The notes under the pieces are model-generated. The model worked only from the letters and a program-made list of their open reading frames with translations, searched no databases and was not told where the DNA came from. From Aquipuribacter sp. SD81 (lineage in GTDB: Bacteria; Actinomycetota; Actinomycetes; Actinomycetales; JBBAYJ01): a stretch of DNA of 64,000 nucleotides. Below, piece by piece: positions 1 to 7,545 of this stretch (position 1 is the first letter of the stretch; every line of letters starts with the position of its first letter). Made by a program: the position numbers and the translations under genes. Location: positions 1-64,000 of the forward strand of contig NZ_JBBAYJ010000011.1 in NCBI RefSeq assembly GCF_037153975.1, given 5' to 3'.

Positions 1-813
1 GGCCCCCGCACCCGGCAGCGCCACGAGGCGGCCGGGGTCGGGCGCGCCCGCGGCGCCGGCGGCCTCGACGAGGACCGCGGCCCACGCCGTCATCGCGGCG
101 TCCGCCGACGGCAGGGACGCCGCGGGCACGCCGAGGTCGCGGCCGCTCGCCTGCACGGGGCCGTGACGCCCCACGAGGGGGCTGTCGCGGTCCGTCGCGA
201 GGACGAGCTCGACGCCGGTGAGGCGCTCGCGCAGCAGGGCCAGGTGGGCCACCTCGCCCGGGGTCCGCTGGGCCGCGGCGGCGAGGCCGGGAGGCGCCGG
301 GTCGGCGTGGCCCGTCCCGTCGAGCAGCGTCTCGGCGAGCCCGGTGAGCAGGCCCGCGCCGCCGTCGAGGACGCCCGCGCGCCCCGCGCCGACGACGACC
401 CGCTCGGCGCCGGTCCCGACGGCTTCGCCCACGAGCCGGCCCGCGCCCCGGCTGGTGCGTCGCAGGACGCCCGCGGCGTCACCCGCCGGCGCGTCGACGA
501 CGAGGTGCTCGCCGAGGGCGTGCGAGAGGTCGACGTACGCGCTCGCGCGCCCGCTCGGGTCGTCGGCCGCGGCCACGAGCAGGACGGCGGCCGGCACGGG
601 CGCGCCGTCGGGTCCGGGCACAGTCACCTGCACCAGGGACCCGGGCAGCGCCGCCCGGACGGCCTCGACGACGCCGGCCCCGCCGTCGGACATCGGCACG
701 AGCGTCACCGTGTCGTCGGGCGCGTGGCGGCGCCAGCCGTCCGCCATCGCGGCGGCGGCCTCGGGGGCGCTGAGGGTGCCGCGGAAGCTGTCGGGGGCCA
801 TCACCACGTGCAC
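1..813 (-). CDS. Glycerate kinase, C-terminal part off the window
   Basis: Phosphorylates glycerate with ATP, linking glycerate and glyoxylate use to glycolysis; cytosolic. The first 271 residues are visible. The start VHVVMAPDSFRGTLSA matches the family opening (xVVIAPDSFKGSLSA), and MSDGGAGVVEAV follows the usual (P)xxDGGxGT pattern. A GTG start at 813 is chosen because it puts this opening at residue 1. The family is usually about 370-380 residues, so roughly 100 C-terminal residues lie outside the window. The gene is divergent from nadA, with only 27 bases between the two starts, so the promoters must overlap or lie inside the neighbouring genes. Identification is by sequence motifs. Confidence 0.88.
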   Translation of the reverse strand, partial: MHVVMAPDSFRGTLSAPEAAAAMADGWRRHAPDDTVTLVPMSDGGAGVVEAVRAALPGSLVQVTVPGPDGAPVPAAVLLVAAADDPSGRASAYVDLSHALGEHLVVDAPAGDAAGVLRRTSRGAGRLVGEAVGTGAERVVVGAGRAGVLDGGAGLLTGLAETLLDGTGHADPAPPGLAAAAQRTPGEVAHLALLRERLTGVELVLATDRDSPLVGRHGPVQASGRDLGVPAASLPSADAAMTAWAAVLVEAAGAAGAPDPGRLVALPGAGA

Positions 814-817
814 GCCC

Positions 818-831
818 TGCAGTGTGCTGCA
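818..831. promoter_or_regulatory. Dyad between glycerate kinase and nadA
   Basis: TGCAG-TGTG-CTGCA is a perfect 5-4-5 inverted repeat filling most of the 27-base gap between two divergent start codons. It is placed to act as an operator for either gene, but no regulator is identifiable here. Its short length means chance occurrence is possible. Confidence 0.3.
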
Positions 832-840
832 CTGGTGCGC

Positions 841-2106
841 GTGACCAGCACGCCCACCGGCACCGCGCTGCCGACGACGCTGCCGACACCCGGGGTGCGG
901 CGTGCGGACGGCCCGACCGCCCCCGGCTCGCTGCTGCTCCTCGGCCGGGGCCGCGACCTCGCGAGCGAGCGGGGCGTGGAGTGCCCGGGCGACCTGCCGG
1001 CCCCGTCCGACCCCGACCTGGTCGCGCGGGCGCAGCGGGCCCGCGCCGCCCTGGGCGACCGCGCGTTCGTGCTCGGGCACCACTACCAGCGCGACGAGGT
1101 CATCGCCTTCGCCGACGTCACCGGCGACTCCTTCAAGCTGGCCCGCGACGCCGCCGCGCGCCCGGAGGCGGAGTACGTCGTCTTCTGCGGCGTCCACTTC
1201 ATGGCCGAGAGCGCCGACCTGCTCACCGCGCCGGGCCAGGCCGTGGTCCTGCCGGACCTCGCGGCGGGCTGCTCCATGGCCGACATGGCGGCGATCGGCC
1301 AGGTCGAGGACGCGTGGCGCGTGCTCGCCGACGCCGGCGTCGCCGACCGCACGGTCCCCGTCAGCTACATGAACTCCTCCGCGGCGATCAAGGCGTTCAC
1401 GGGGCGCAACGGCGGCACCGTGTGCACGTCGAGCAACGCCGAGCAGGCGCTCCGCTGGGCGTTCGAGCAGACCGGCGCGGTCGAGTCCGAGGGCCCGGCC
1501 GCCGGCAAGGTGTTGTTCCTCCCCGATCAGCACCTCGGCCGCAACACCGCGGTCCTCGCGCTCGGGCTGTCGCTGGACGACTGCGTCGTCTACGACCCCT
1601 GGAAGCCCGGCGGCGGGCTCACGACCGAGCAGCTCGAGCGGGCCCGGATGATCCTGTGGCGCGGGCACTGCTCGGTGCACGGCCGCTTCAGCGCCGAGGC
1701 GGTCGACGCGTACCGGGAGCGCATCCCCGGCGTCAACGTGCTCGTGCACCCGGAGTGCCGGCACGAGGTCGTCACCCGCGCCGACGTCGTCGGCTCGACC
1801 GAGCTCATCATCCGCACCCTCGAGCGGGCCGAGCCCGGCTCGTCGTGGGTGGTCGGCACCGAGCTCAACCTCGTCAAGCGGCTCGCGGCGCAGCACCCGG
1901 ACAAGCAGGTCCACTTCCTCGACCGCGACGTCTGCTACTGCTCGACGATGAACCGCATCGACCTGCCGCACCTCGTGTGGGCGCTGGAGTCCCTCGCCGA
2001 CGGCCGGGTCGTCAACCGGGTCGTCGTCGACGACGAGACCGCGCACTGGGCCCGGGTCGGCCTCGACCGCATGCTCGCGCTGCCGGGACCGACCGCGAAG
2101 GACTGA
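841..2106 (+). CDS. nadA: Quinolinate synthase NadA
   Basis: Condenses iminoaspartate with dihydroxyacetone phosphate to quinolinate in de novo NAD synthesis; a cytosolic [4Fe-4S] enzyme. The 421-residue protein shows LGHHYQRDEV, VVFCGVHFMAES, PDLAAGCSMADM, GTVCTSSNAEQ, FLPDQHLGRN, VHPECRHEV and CYCSTMNRI, which contain the conserved cysteines of the family. The reading frame stays open far upstream, so the start is uncertain. GTG 841 is chosen because the upstream part is the shadow of the glycerate kinase gene; GTG 835 is an alternative. No nadB or nadC is next to it, so the rest of the pathway lies elsewhere. Confidence 0.95.
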   Translation: MTSTPTGTALPTTLPTPGVRRADGPTAPGSLLLLGRGRDLASERGVECPGDLPAPSDPDLVARAQRARAALGDRAFVLGHHYQRDEVIAFADVTGDSFKLARDAAARPEAEYVVFCGVHFMAESADLLTAPGQAVVLPDLAAGCSMADMAAIGQVEDAWRVLADAGVADRTVPVSYMNSSAAIKAFTGRNGGTVCTSSNAEQALRWAFEQTGAVESEGPAAGKVLFLPDQHLGRNTAVLALGLSLDDCVVYDPWKPGGGLTTEQLERARMILWRGHCSVHGRFSAEAVDAYRERIPGVNVLVHPECRHEVVTRADVVGSTELIIRTLERAEPGSSWVVGTELNLVKRLAAQHPDKQVHFLDRDVCYCSTMNRIDLPHLVWALESLADGRVVNRVVVDDETAHWARVGLDRMLALPGPTAKD

Positions 2107-2130
2107 CCCCGGTCACGCGCACCCGCCGTC

Positions 2131-2322
2131 ATGATCCTTGCGGGTACGGCACGCTCACCCCGCCGTGCGCGCGTCTCACGTCATGATCCATGCCGCGGCG
2201 ACACGCGGGGCGCCCGTGCGCGCGCCTGACGTCATGATCCTTGCCGTGGCGACACGCCGGGCGGCCGTGCGCGCGCCTCACGTCATGATCCATGCCGCGG
2301 CGACACGCGGGGCACCCCAGTC
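2131..2322. repeat. 51-52 bp tandem repeat, nearly four copies
   Basis: The core ATGATCC recurs at 2131, 2183, 2234 and 2285, a period of 52, 51 and 51 bases. The unit carries CGTCATGATCCATGCCGCGG, then a GCGACACGCGGGGC block and CCGTGCGCGCGCCT; the first copy is the most degraded. Copies two and four are almost identical, while copy three differs at a few positions. It fills the convergent gap between the ends of nadA and the M20 peptidase gene. Because 51 is divisible by three, a repetitive reading frame passes through it, but nothing suggests it is translated. Confidence 0.9.
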
Positions 2323-2324
2323 CG

Positions 2325-3773
2325 TCAGCGCGGCGTCAGCGCCTCCAGCAGCAGCGCCTCGGCGACGCACGCCCGCGCGAACTCGCCGAGGTGCAGCGAC
2401 TCGTCGATGCCGTGCGCACGCGAGTCCGGGTCCTCGACGCCCGTGACGAGCACGGTCGCGCCGGGCAGGACCCGGTCGAGGTCGGCGATGAACGGGATCG
2501 ACCCGCCGACCCCGATGTCCACCGCGTCCCGTCCCCACGCCGTCGCGAGCGCCCACCGGGCCGCCGCGAAGGACGGCGAGGAGGTATCGGCGGCGAACCC
2601 GTGGCCCTGCTCCTCGGTGTCCACGAGCACCTCGGCCCCGCCCGCCGGCTGGGCGAGCAGGTGCGCGCGCAGCGCGTCGAAGGCCGCGGCCGGGTCCGCG
2701 CCGGGGGGCACGCGGACCGAGACCCGGGCGCGCGCGACCGGCTGCACGGTGTTCGACGCGGTCGCGACCGACGGCAGGTCGAGGCCGATGACCGTGACGG
2801 CCGGCCCCGCCCACACGCGGGCGGCGACGTCGCCGGGCCCGCCGGCGAGGTCGACGCCGTCGAGCACCCCCGCCTCGGCGCGGAACCGGTCCTCGGGGTA
2901 GGCCTGCTGCGCCGCGACCGCCTCGGCCGCGTGCGGCGGCAGGTCGCCGAGGCCGGGCACGGAGACCGAGCCGTCCGGACCGTGGAGCGAGGCGAGCAGC
3001 CGGACGAGCGTGACGGTCGGGTCCGGGACGGCGCCCCCGAACATGCCGGAGTGCAGCGCGTGGTCGAGCGTGCGCACCTCGACGCGGGCCTGCACGAGGC
3101 CGCGCAGCGTCGTGGTGAGGGCGGGCACGCCCACGGCGGCGTTGGTCGAGTCGGCCACCACGAGCACGTCGGCGCGCAGCAGCTCGGCGTGCTCGGCGAG
3201 GAAGGCGGAGAACGACGGCGAGCCGACCTCCTCCTCCCCCTCGACGAACACCGTGACCCCGACCCCGCCGTCGGGGCCGTGCGCGTCGAGGTGGGCCCGC
3301 ACCGCGGCGAGGTGCGCGCAGACGCCCGCCTTGTCGTCGGCGGCGCCGCGCCCGTACAGGCGCTCGCCCCGCCGGGTCGGCTCGAACGCCGGGGACGTCC
3401 ACTGCGACGCGTCTCCGGGCGGCTGCACGTCGTGGTGGGCGTACAGCAGGACGGTCGGCGCGCCGGGCGGCGCGGGCCGGCGCGCCACCAGCGCGGGGGC
3501 CCCGGGCGTGCCGTCCGGGCGGGGTGCGCTCAGCCGACGGACGTCCGGCAGGCCCGCCTCGCGCAGCAGCCGCTCGACGGCGTCGGCGGAGCGCTCGACG
3601 TGCGCCTGGTCGAAGGCGGCCGCCGACACCGACGGGATCCGCACGAGCGACTCCAGCGCGGCGACCGTCTGCTCCAGGCCCGCCTCGACCGTCTCGCGGG
3701 TGCGGCGGACCGCGTCGTCGTCGGGGACGGTCCAGGTCGCGCTCGGGCCGGGCTGCGAGGAGGTGTCGGGCAC
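2325..3773 (-). CDS. M20 family dipeptidase / metallopeptidase
   Basis: A zinc-dependent peptidase of the ArgE/DapE/CPG2-like M20 family, probably a cytosolic dipeptidase. The 482-residue protein shows the metal-site order of the family: LLYAHHDVQP, YGRGAADDKAG, FVEGEEEVGSP, VVADS and a C-terminal GVGGSIPFIADL region. The dimerisation/lid segment contains HSGMFGGAVPDP. GTG 3773 is chosen because the next gene starts divergently at 3829 and a -10-like TACGGT ends 8 bases before it. The substrate cannot be told from sequence. Confidence 0.9.
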   Translation of the reverse strand: MPDTSSQPGPSATWTVPDDDAVRRTRETVEAGLEQTVAALESLVRIPSVSAAAFDQAHVERSADAVERLLREAGLPDVRRLSAPRPDGTPGAPALVARRPAPPGAPTVLLYAHHDVQPPGDASQWTSPAFEPTRRGERLYGRGAADDKAGVCAHLAAVRAHLDAHGPDGGVGVTVFVEGEEEVGSPSFSAFLAEHAELLRADVLVVADSTNAAVGVPALTTTLRGLVQARVEVRTLDHALHSGMFGGAVPDPTVTLVRLLASLHGPDGSVSVPGLGDLPPHAAEAVAAQQAYPEDRFRAEAGVLDGVDLAGGPGDVAARVWAGPAVTVIGLDLPSVATASNTVQPVARARVSVRVPPGADPAAAFDALRAHLLAQPAGGAEVLVDTEEQGHGFAADTSSPSFAAARWALATAWGRDAVDIGVGGSIPFIADLDRVLPGATVLVTGVEDPDSRAHGIDESLHLGEFARACVAEALLLEALTPR

Positions 3774-3781
3774 GGGTCCCG

Positions 3782-3787
3782 ACCGTA
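3782..3787 (-). promoter_or_regulatory. -10 box TACGGT for the M20 peptidase gene
   Basis: TACGGT on the minus strand ends 8 bases before GTG 3773, suggesting a leaderless or nearly leaderless transcript. Confidence 0.5.
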
Positions 3788-3815
3788 GCGCCACCGGGCG
3801 GGGCTCCCGGCGGGA

Positions 3816-3821
3816 TACCCT
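3816..3821 (+). promoter_or_regulatory. -10 box TACCCT for the DUF3043 gene
   Basis: TACCCT is followed by 7 bases and ATG 3829, the spacing expected of leaderless actinobacterial transcripts. Confidence 0.6.
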
Positions 3822-3828
3822 CGGCACC

Positions 3829-4410
3829 ATGTTCGGCCGCGCCAGGACCCCCACCGAGGACACCCCGACCCCCGTCGCGGACCGGCCCGGCGCCAAGAAC
3901 CGTCCGACCCCCAAACGCTCCGTCGCCGAGGCGGCCAACCGCCGACCGCTCGTGCCCGACGACCGCAAGGTCGCGCGGACGCGCGAGCGCGACCAGCGGC
4001 GGGCGGACCAGGCGAGGACGCTCGAGTCGTACCAGACCGAGGACCAGCGGTACCTGCCCGCGCGCGACCGCGGGCCCGTGCGGCGCTACGTGCGCGACCT
4101 CGTCGACCGCCGGCGCAACGTCGGGCAGTACTTCCTGCCCGTCGCGTTCCTCGTGCTGTTCCTCACCCTCGTGCCGGACCCGACGTTCCGGGTCGTCTCC
4201 GCCGTCACCATGTACGTGGTGCTCGGCGTGCTCGTGCTCGACTGCCTGCTCCTGGCGCGGACGGTCAAGACGGCCGTGGCCGAGCGGTTCGGCGAGGAGG
4301 CCGCCCAGGAGCGGGGGCTGCGCATGTACGCCGTCATGCGCGCGACCCAGATGCGGCGCATGCGCCGGCCGGTGGCCAAGGTCGGCCACGGGCAGCCGCC
4401 GCGCCCCTGA
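3829..4410 (+). CDS. DUF3043 family membrane protein
   Basis: A 193-residue protein of the actinobacterial DUF3043 family; function unknown. The N-terminal about 95 residues are charged and rich in Arg, Pro and Asp (NRPTPKRSVAEAANRRPL, then DRKVARTRERDQRRADQAR), typical of the cytosolic tail. Two membrane segments follow, around residues 104-121 (YFLPVAFLVLFLTLVP) and 125-147 (VVSAVTMYVVLGVLVLDCLL). The C-terminus is again basic, with AVMRATQMRRMRRP. A -10 box directly upstream fixes ATG 3829. Confidence 0.9.
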   Translation: MFGRARTPTEDTPTPVADRPGAKNRPTPKRSVAEAANRRPLVPDDRKVARTRERDQRRADQARTLESYQTEDQRYLPARDRGPVRRYVRDLVDRRRNVGQYFLPVAFLVLFLTLVPDPTFRVVSAVTMYVVLGVLVLDCLLLARTVKTAVAERFGEEAAQERGLRMYAVMRATQMRRMRRPVAKVGHGQPPRP

Positions 4411-4499
4411 CCGGTCCCCGACCGGCCCCTCATCGGCTCGCCGGCCCCGGTCCCCGCCCCGGTTCGCGGGACCGCAGACGCGTCGTGTGTGATCGACGC

Positions 4500-5516
4500 A
4501 TGGACTACCGACACCTCGGCCGCAGCGGCCTCGTCATCAGCGAGATCATCTACGGCAACTGGCTCACGCACGGCTCCCAGGTCGAGAACGACGCCGCGAC
4601 CGCGTGCGTCCGCGCCGCCCTGGCCGCCGGCATCACCACCTTCGACACCGCCGACGTCTACGCCAACACGGCGGCGGAGAGCGTCCTCGGCGACGCGCTG
4701 CAGGGCGAGCGCCGCGAGAGCCTCGAGATCTTCACGAAGGTCTACTGGCCGACCGGCCCCAAGGGCCACAACGACACCGGCCTCGGCCGCAAGCACGTCA
4801 TGGAGTCGATCGACGGCTCGCTGCGACGGCTGCGCACCGACTACGTCGACCTGTACCAGGCGCACCGCTTCGACGTGACGACGCCGCTGGAGGAGACGAT
4901 GAGCGCCTTCGCCGACGTCGTGCACTCCGGCAAGGCCCACTACATCGGCGTGAGCGAGTGGACCGCCGAGCAGATCCGGGCCGGCGCCGAGCTCGCCCGC
5001 GAGCTGCGCATCCCGTTCGTCTCCAGCCAGCCGCAGTACTCGATGCTGTGGCGGGTCATCGAGGACGAGGTCGTGCCGACCTCGCGCGAGCTCGGGCTCG
5101 GCCAGATCGTGTGGTCGCCCATCGCCCAGGGCGTGCTCACCGGCAAGTACGTGCCCGGCCAGCCGCTGCCCGAGGGCTCGCGCGCCACGGACGAGAAGGG
5201 CGGCGCGAACATGATCAAGCGGTTCATGCGCGACGAGGTCCTCGAGCGCGTGCAGCAGCTGCAGCCGGTCGCCGACGAGGTCGGGCTGTCCATGGCCCAG
5301 CTCGCCGTGGCGTGGGTGCTGCAGAACGACAACGTGTCCGGCGCCATCATCGGCGCGTCCCGCCCCGAGCAGGTCACGGAGAACGTGAAGGCCGCCGGCG
5401 TGCGGCTGCCGGCCGAGGTCATGGCGCGCATCGACGAGGTCCTCGGCGACGTCGTCGAGCGCGACCCCGCCCGCACCAAGGAGGGCATGCCGCGGGGGCG
5501 CAGCGTCGCCTCCTGA
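4500..5516 (+). CDS. Aldo/keto reductase
   Basis: An NADPH-dependent oxidoreductase of the AKR superfamily, closest in style to the Kv-beta/YajO-type group. The 338-residue TIM-barrel protein has the catalytic tetrad Asp49 and Tyr54 (FDTADVYANT), Lys80 (IFTKVY) and His122 (LYQAHRFD), plus the C-terminal cofactor motif GAIIGASRPEQV. ATG 4500 is chosen because MDYRHLGRSGLVISEI is the family opening. No clear ribosome site is visible, so the message may be leaderless. It seems to be a single-gene unit; the substrate is unknown. Confidence 0.93.
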   Translation: MDYRHLGRSGLVISEIIYGNWLTHGSQVENDAATACVRAALAAGITTFDTADVYANTAAESVLGDALQGERRESLEIFTKVYWPTGPKGHNDTGLGRKHVMESIDGSLRRLRTDYVDLYQAHRFDVTTPLEETMSAFADVVHSGKAHYIGVSEWTAEQIRAGAELARELRIPFVSSQPQYSMLWRVIEDEVVPTSRELGLGQIVWSPIAQGVLTGKYVPGQPLPEGSRATDEKGGANMIKRFMRDEVLERVQQLQPVADEVGLSMAQLAVAWVLQNDNVSGAIIGASRPEQVTENVKAAGVRLPAEVMARIDEVLGDVVERDPARTKEGMPRGRSVAS

Positions 5517-5547
5517 CGGGTCCGACCCGGGGGACGTGGCGCGGGGC

Positions 5548-5784
5548 TCAGCCCTCGGCGGGGTGCAGGCTCATCGGCCCGTACACCACGTCGTCGCCGT
5601 GCAGCAGCGAGACGGCGTCGACGCCGGCGTCGAGGAGCTCGCGCCACGTCTCCCCCACCCAGGCCTCGGCCTCGGCCTGCGACGGGAACACCGCGCGCGG
5701 CAGGGAGGCGTCCTCGAGCACGGCGCCGCCCGTCGCCTCGTACCGCCACGACCAGGGACCCGGCTGAGCCGTCCGCTCCGTCAT
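5548..5784 (-). CDS. Small conserved actinobacterial protein
   Basis: A 78-residue soluble protein opening MTERTAQPGPWSWRYEA and containing FPSQAEAEAWVGETWRELLDAGVDAVSLL. I recall similar short proteins in many actinomycetes; no function is known to me. It has no signal peptide or metal motif. A TAGGGT -10 box 6 bases before ATG 5784 makes both start and gene credible. It lies downstream of a strong hairpin that separates it from the lipoprotein gene on the same strand. Confidence 0.75.
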   Translation of the reverse strand: MTERTAQPGPWSWRYEATGGAVLEDASLPRAVFPSQAEAEAWVGETWRELLDAGVDAVSLLHGDDVVYGPMSLHPAEG

Positions 5785-5790
5785 GCACCA

Positions 5791-5796
5791 ACCCTA
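5791..5796 (-). promoter_or_regulatory. -10 box TAGGGT for the 78-residue protein gene
   Basis: TAGGGT on the minus strand, then 6 bases, then ATG 5784: a leaderless-type promoter. Confidence 0.65.
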
Positions 5797-5839
5797 GGCA
5801 GAGCGTGACGGTCCGCCTCCCGACGCGCCCGGACAGCAG

Positions 5840-5873
5840 AGGACCGGGCGGGGCCTGCGCCCCGCCCGGTCCT
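5840..5873 (-). terminator. Strong hairpin terminator after the lipoprotein gene
   Basis: A perfect 15-bp stem (5840-5854 with 5859-5873) closes a 4-base loop CTGC. It lies 37 bases past the lipoprotein stop codon and before the next same-strand promoter. There is no long U tract, as is common in high-GC actinobacteria. Confidence 0.75.
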
Positions 5874-5909
5874 CGGGCTCTCGTCCCCGGGCGCTGCCCG
5901 GGGGGAGGA

Positions 5910-6095
5910 TCAGCCGTCCGTCGGCTCCATGGTGGCCATCGGGTCCTCGGTCATCATGCCCGGGTCCATGGTGTCCTCGACCGCCGGGTCGTCGACCGCG
6001 GGGTCCTCGGTGGTGGCCCCGTCGTCGGCGCAGCCGGCGAGAAGGGTGGCGCTGGCGAGCGCGGCGATGGCCACGCCGGAGATGGTCCTGCGCAT
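5910..6095 (-). CDS. Small acidic lipoprotein
   Basis: A 61-residue predicted lipoprotein. MRR is followed by the hydrophobic stretch TISGVAIAALASATLLAG and the lipobox LLAG-C. The mature part is only about 40 residues, very acidic and Thr/Met/Pro-rich, with repeated short units such as TEDPAVDDPAVEDT and TEDPMATMEPT. ATG 6095 is chosen because GGGAGG sits just upstream and the lipobox is then correctly placed. No domain is recognised. Such acidic tails could bind cations or simply be surface-exposed; this is inference only. Confidence 0.8.
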   Translation of the reverse strand: MRRTISGVAIAALASATLLAGCADDGATTEDPAVDDPAVEDTMDPGMMTEDPMATMEPTDG

Positions 6096-6121
6096 GTTTC
6101 CTCCCGAAATGTGCGCGGGTT

Positions 6122-6139
6122 CCCCGGGCACGCCCGGGG
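6122..6139 (-). promoter_or_regulatory. Hairpin in the lipoprotein gene leader
   Basis: CCCCGGG-CACG-CCCGGGG forms a 7-bp stem with a 4-base loop about 27 bases upstream of the lipoprotein start codon. It could affect translation or attenuate transcription. The 6096-6339 gap otherwise holds a TAACGT -10 candidate (minus, 6162-6167) and no recognisable riboswitch. Confidence 0.35.
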
Positions 6140-6339
6140 TGCCGTCGGCGACGGCGGTGTGACGTTAGGGGCCTACCCACCCCTGCGCACGTCCACACCT
6201 CGTGACGAACCCGACATGTCAGGTGCTGGACGTCGGCCGCGACCCCGCGGGGGTCACGACGTCGCAGGTCAGCGGCCGTCGACAGCCCCCGCAGGCCCTG
6301 TGTCGGCACCGCGGCGACGCGCCGGGCACACTCTCGGAC

Positions 6340-7503
6340 GTGACGAGCGCCACTCCCGCGGAGCCCCCGGACGACCTCGTCGAGGCGACGGGCCCCGACC
6401 TGCACGGCCTCGCCACGGGCGTGCGGCCTCCGTCCCGGGCGGCCGAGCAGCGCGCGCGGGCGCGCCTGGACACCCTGCTCCTGCCGCCCGACGGCCTCGG
6501 CTCGCTGCAGCGCCTGGCGCTGTGGTGGGCGGCCGTCAGGGACGACGAGACGGCGCCTCCCCCCGCCTCGGTCGAGGCGGTCGTGCTGGCGGCCGACCAC
6601 GGCGTCGCCGTCCGGGGCGTGTCCGCGCTGCCGCTCGGGCACACGGCCGTCTCGGCGCGCGCCCTGCGCGACGGCCGGGCGGCGACCAGCGCCGTGGCCG
6701 GCCGTTGGGGCGTACCGGTGCGGCTCGTGGCGGTCGACGTGGCCGGTCCGCACGGACCGGAGGCCCGCCCGCTCGACAGCGGCGACGTCATGGACACCGG
6801 GCTGCTGTCGCGCTCGGTGGCCCTGGGCAGCGAGGTCGCGGACGAGCTCGTGGCCGCCGGCCGCGACCTCGTGGTGCTCGGCGACCTCGGCGTGGGGTCC
6901 ACGACGACGGCCGCCGCCGCGGTCGGGGCCGTGCTCCGACGTCCCGTGCTCGACGTGGTCGGGCGCGGCAGCGGCGTCGACGACACCGCGTGGATGCGCA
7001 AGGCGGCCGCGGTGCGCGAGGGGCTGCGCCGTGCGCGGGCGCGCAGCCGCGACGTGACCACCGTGCTGCGGACGGTCGGCTCCCCCGACCTCGCCGCGGC
7101 GGTGGCGCTGCTGCTGCGCTGCAGCGCGGCCGGGCTGCCGGTCGTCCTCGACGGCCCGCTCGTGGTCGCCGCGGCCGTCCTCGCCAACCGCGTCTCGCCC
7201 ACCGCCCGGCAGTGGTGGCTCGTCGCGGAGCGCACCGACGAGCCGTGCGTGCACCGCGCGCTGGAGACCTTCGCGATGACGCCCGTCCTCGACCTCGGGG
7301 TCCGCGCCGGCAGCGGGCTGGCCGGCCTGCTCGCCGTGCAGGCACTGGGCGCGGCGGTCGCCGTGCAGCACGGGACCGTCACGAGCGCCGAGGCCTGGCC
7401 CGCCGTCGAGACGCCCGAGGAGCCGGACGGGTACCCGGACCGGCAGCCGGATAGTCAGCCGGACGACGACGCGGACGGGCCCGAGGGGTCCACGACGGCC
7501 TAG
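6340..7503 (+). CDS. Divergent CobT-like phosphoribosyltransferase paralogue
   Basis: Belongs to the CobT family, which transfers phosphoribose from nicotinate mononucleotide to dimethylbenzimidazole for cobalamin assembly. The 387-residue protein keeps VVLAADHGVAVRGVSALP, GDLGVGSTTTAAAA, the lysine in WMRKAAAVREG and VLDLGVRAGSG. Against the second CobT in this window (18862-19935), the conserved catalytic Glu of LGEGSG is replaced by Ser325 (RAGSG). The last about 35 residues are an acidic Pro/Asp/Gln tail. GTG 6340 gives a family-like N-terminus. It may be inactive, have another substrate, or act as a partner of the canonical enzyme. No cobalamin genes adjoin it. Confidence 0.85.
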   Translation: MTSATPAEPPDDLVEATGPDLHGLATGVRPPSRAAEQRARARLDTLLLPPDGLGSLQRLALWWAAVRDDETAPPPASVEAVVLAADHGVAVRGVSALPLGHTAVSARALRDGRAATSAVAGRWGVPVRLVAVDVAGPHGPEARPLDSGDVMDTGLLSRSVALGSEVADELVAAGRDLVVLGDLGVGSTTTAAAAVGAVLRRPVLDVVGRGSGVDDTAWMRKAAAVREGLRRARARSRDVTTVLRTVGSPDLAAAVALLLRCSAAGLPVVLDGPLVVAAAVLANRVSPTARQWWLVAERTDEPCVHRALETFAMTPVLDLGVRAGSGLAGLLAVQALGAAVAVQHGTVTSAEAWPAVETPEEPDGYPDRQPDSQPDDDADGPEGSTTA

Positions 7504-7545
7504 CCGCGACTCGGAGCGGCGGCCGCAGGCGACCGCACGGTCGCC

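Noticed and set aside
2138-2446. Repetitive protein encoded by the 51-bp repeat
   Set aside because: The frame is open only because the unit length is a multiple of three; there is no ribosome site and it runs antisense into the M20 peptidase gene.
6096-6339. Cobalamin riboswitch upstream of the CobT-like gene
   Set aside because: No B12-box-like element or typical multi-stem layout was recognised, and the visible hairpin belongs to the opposite-strand lipoprotein leader.
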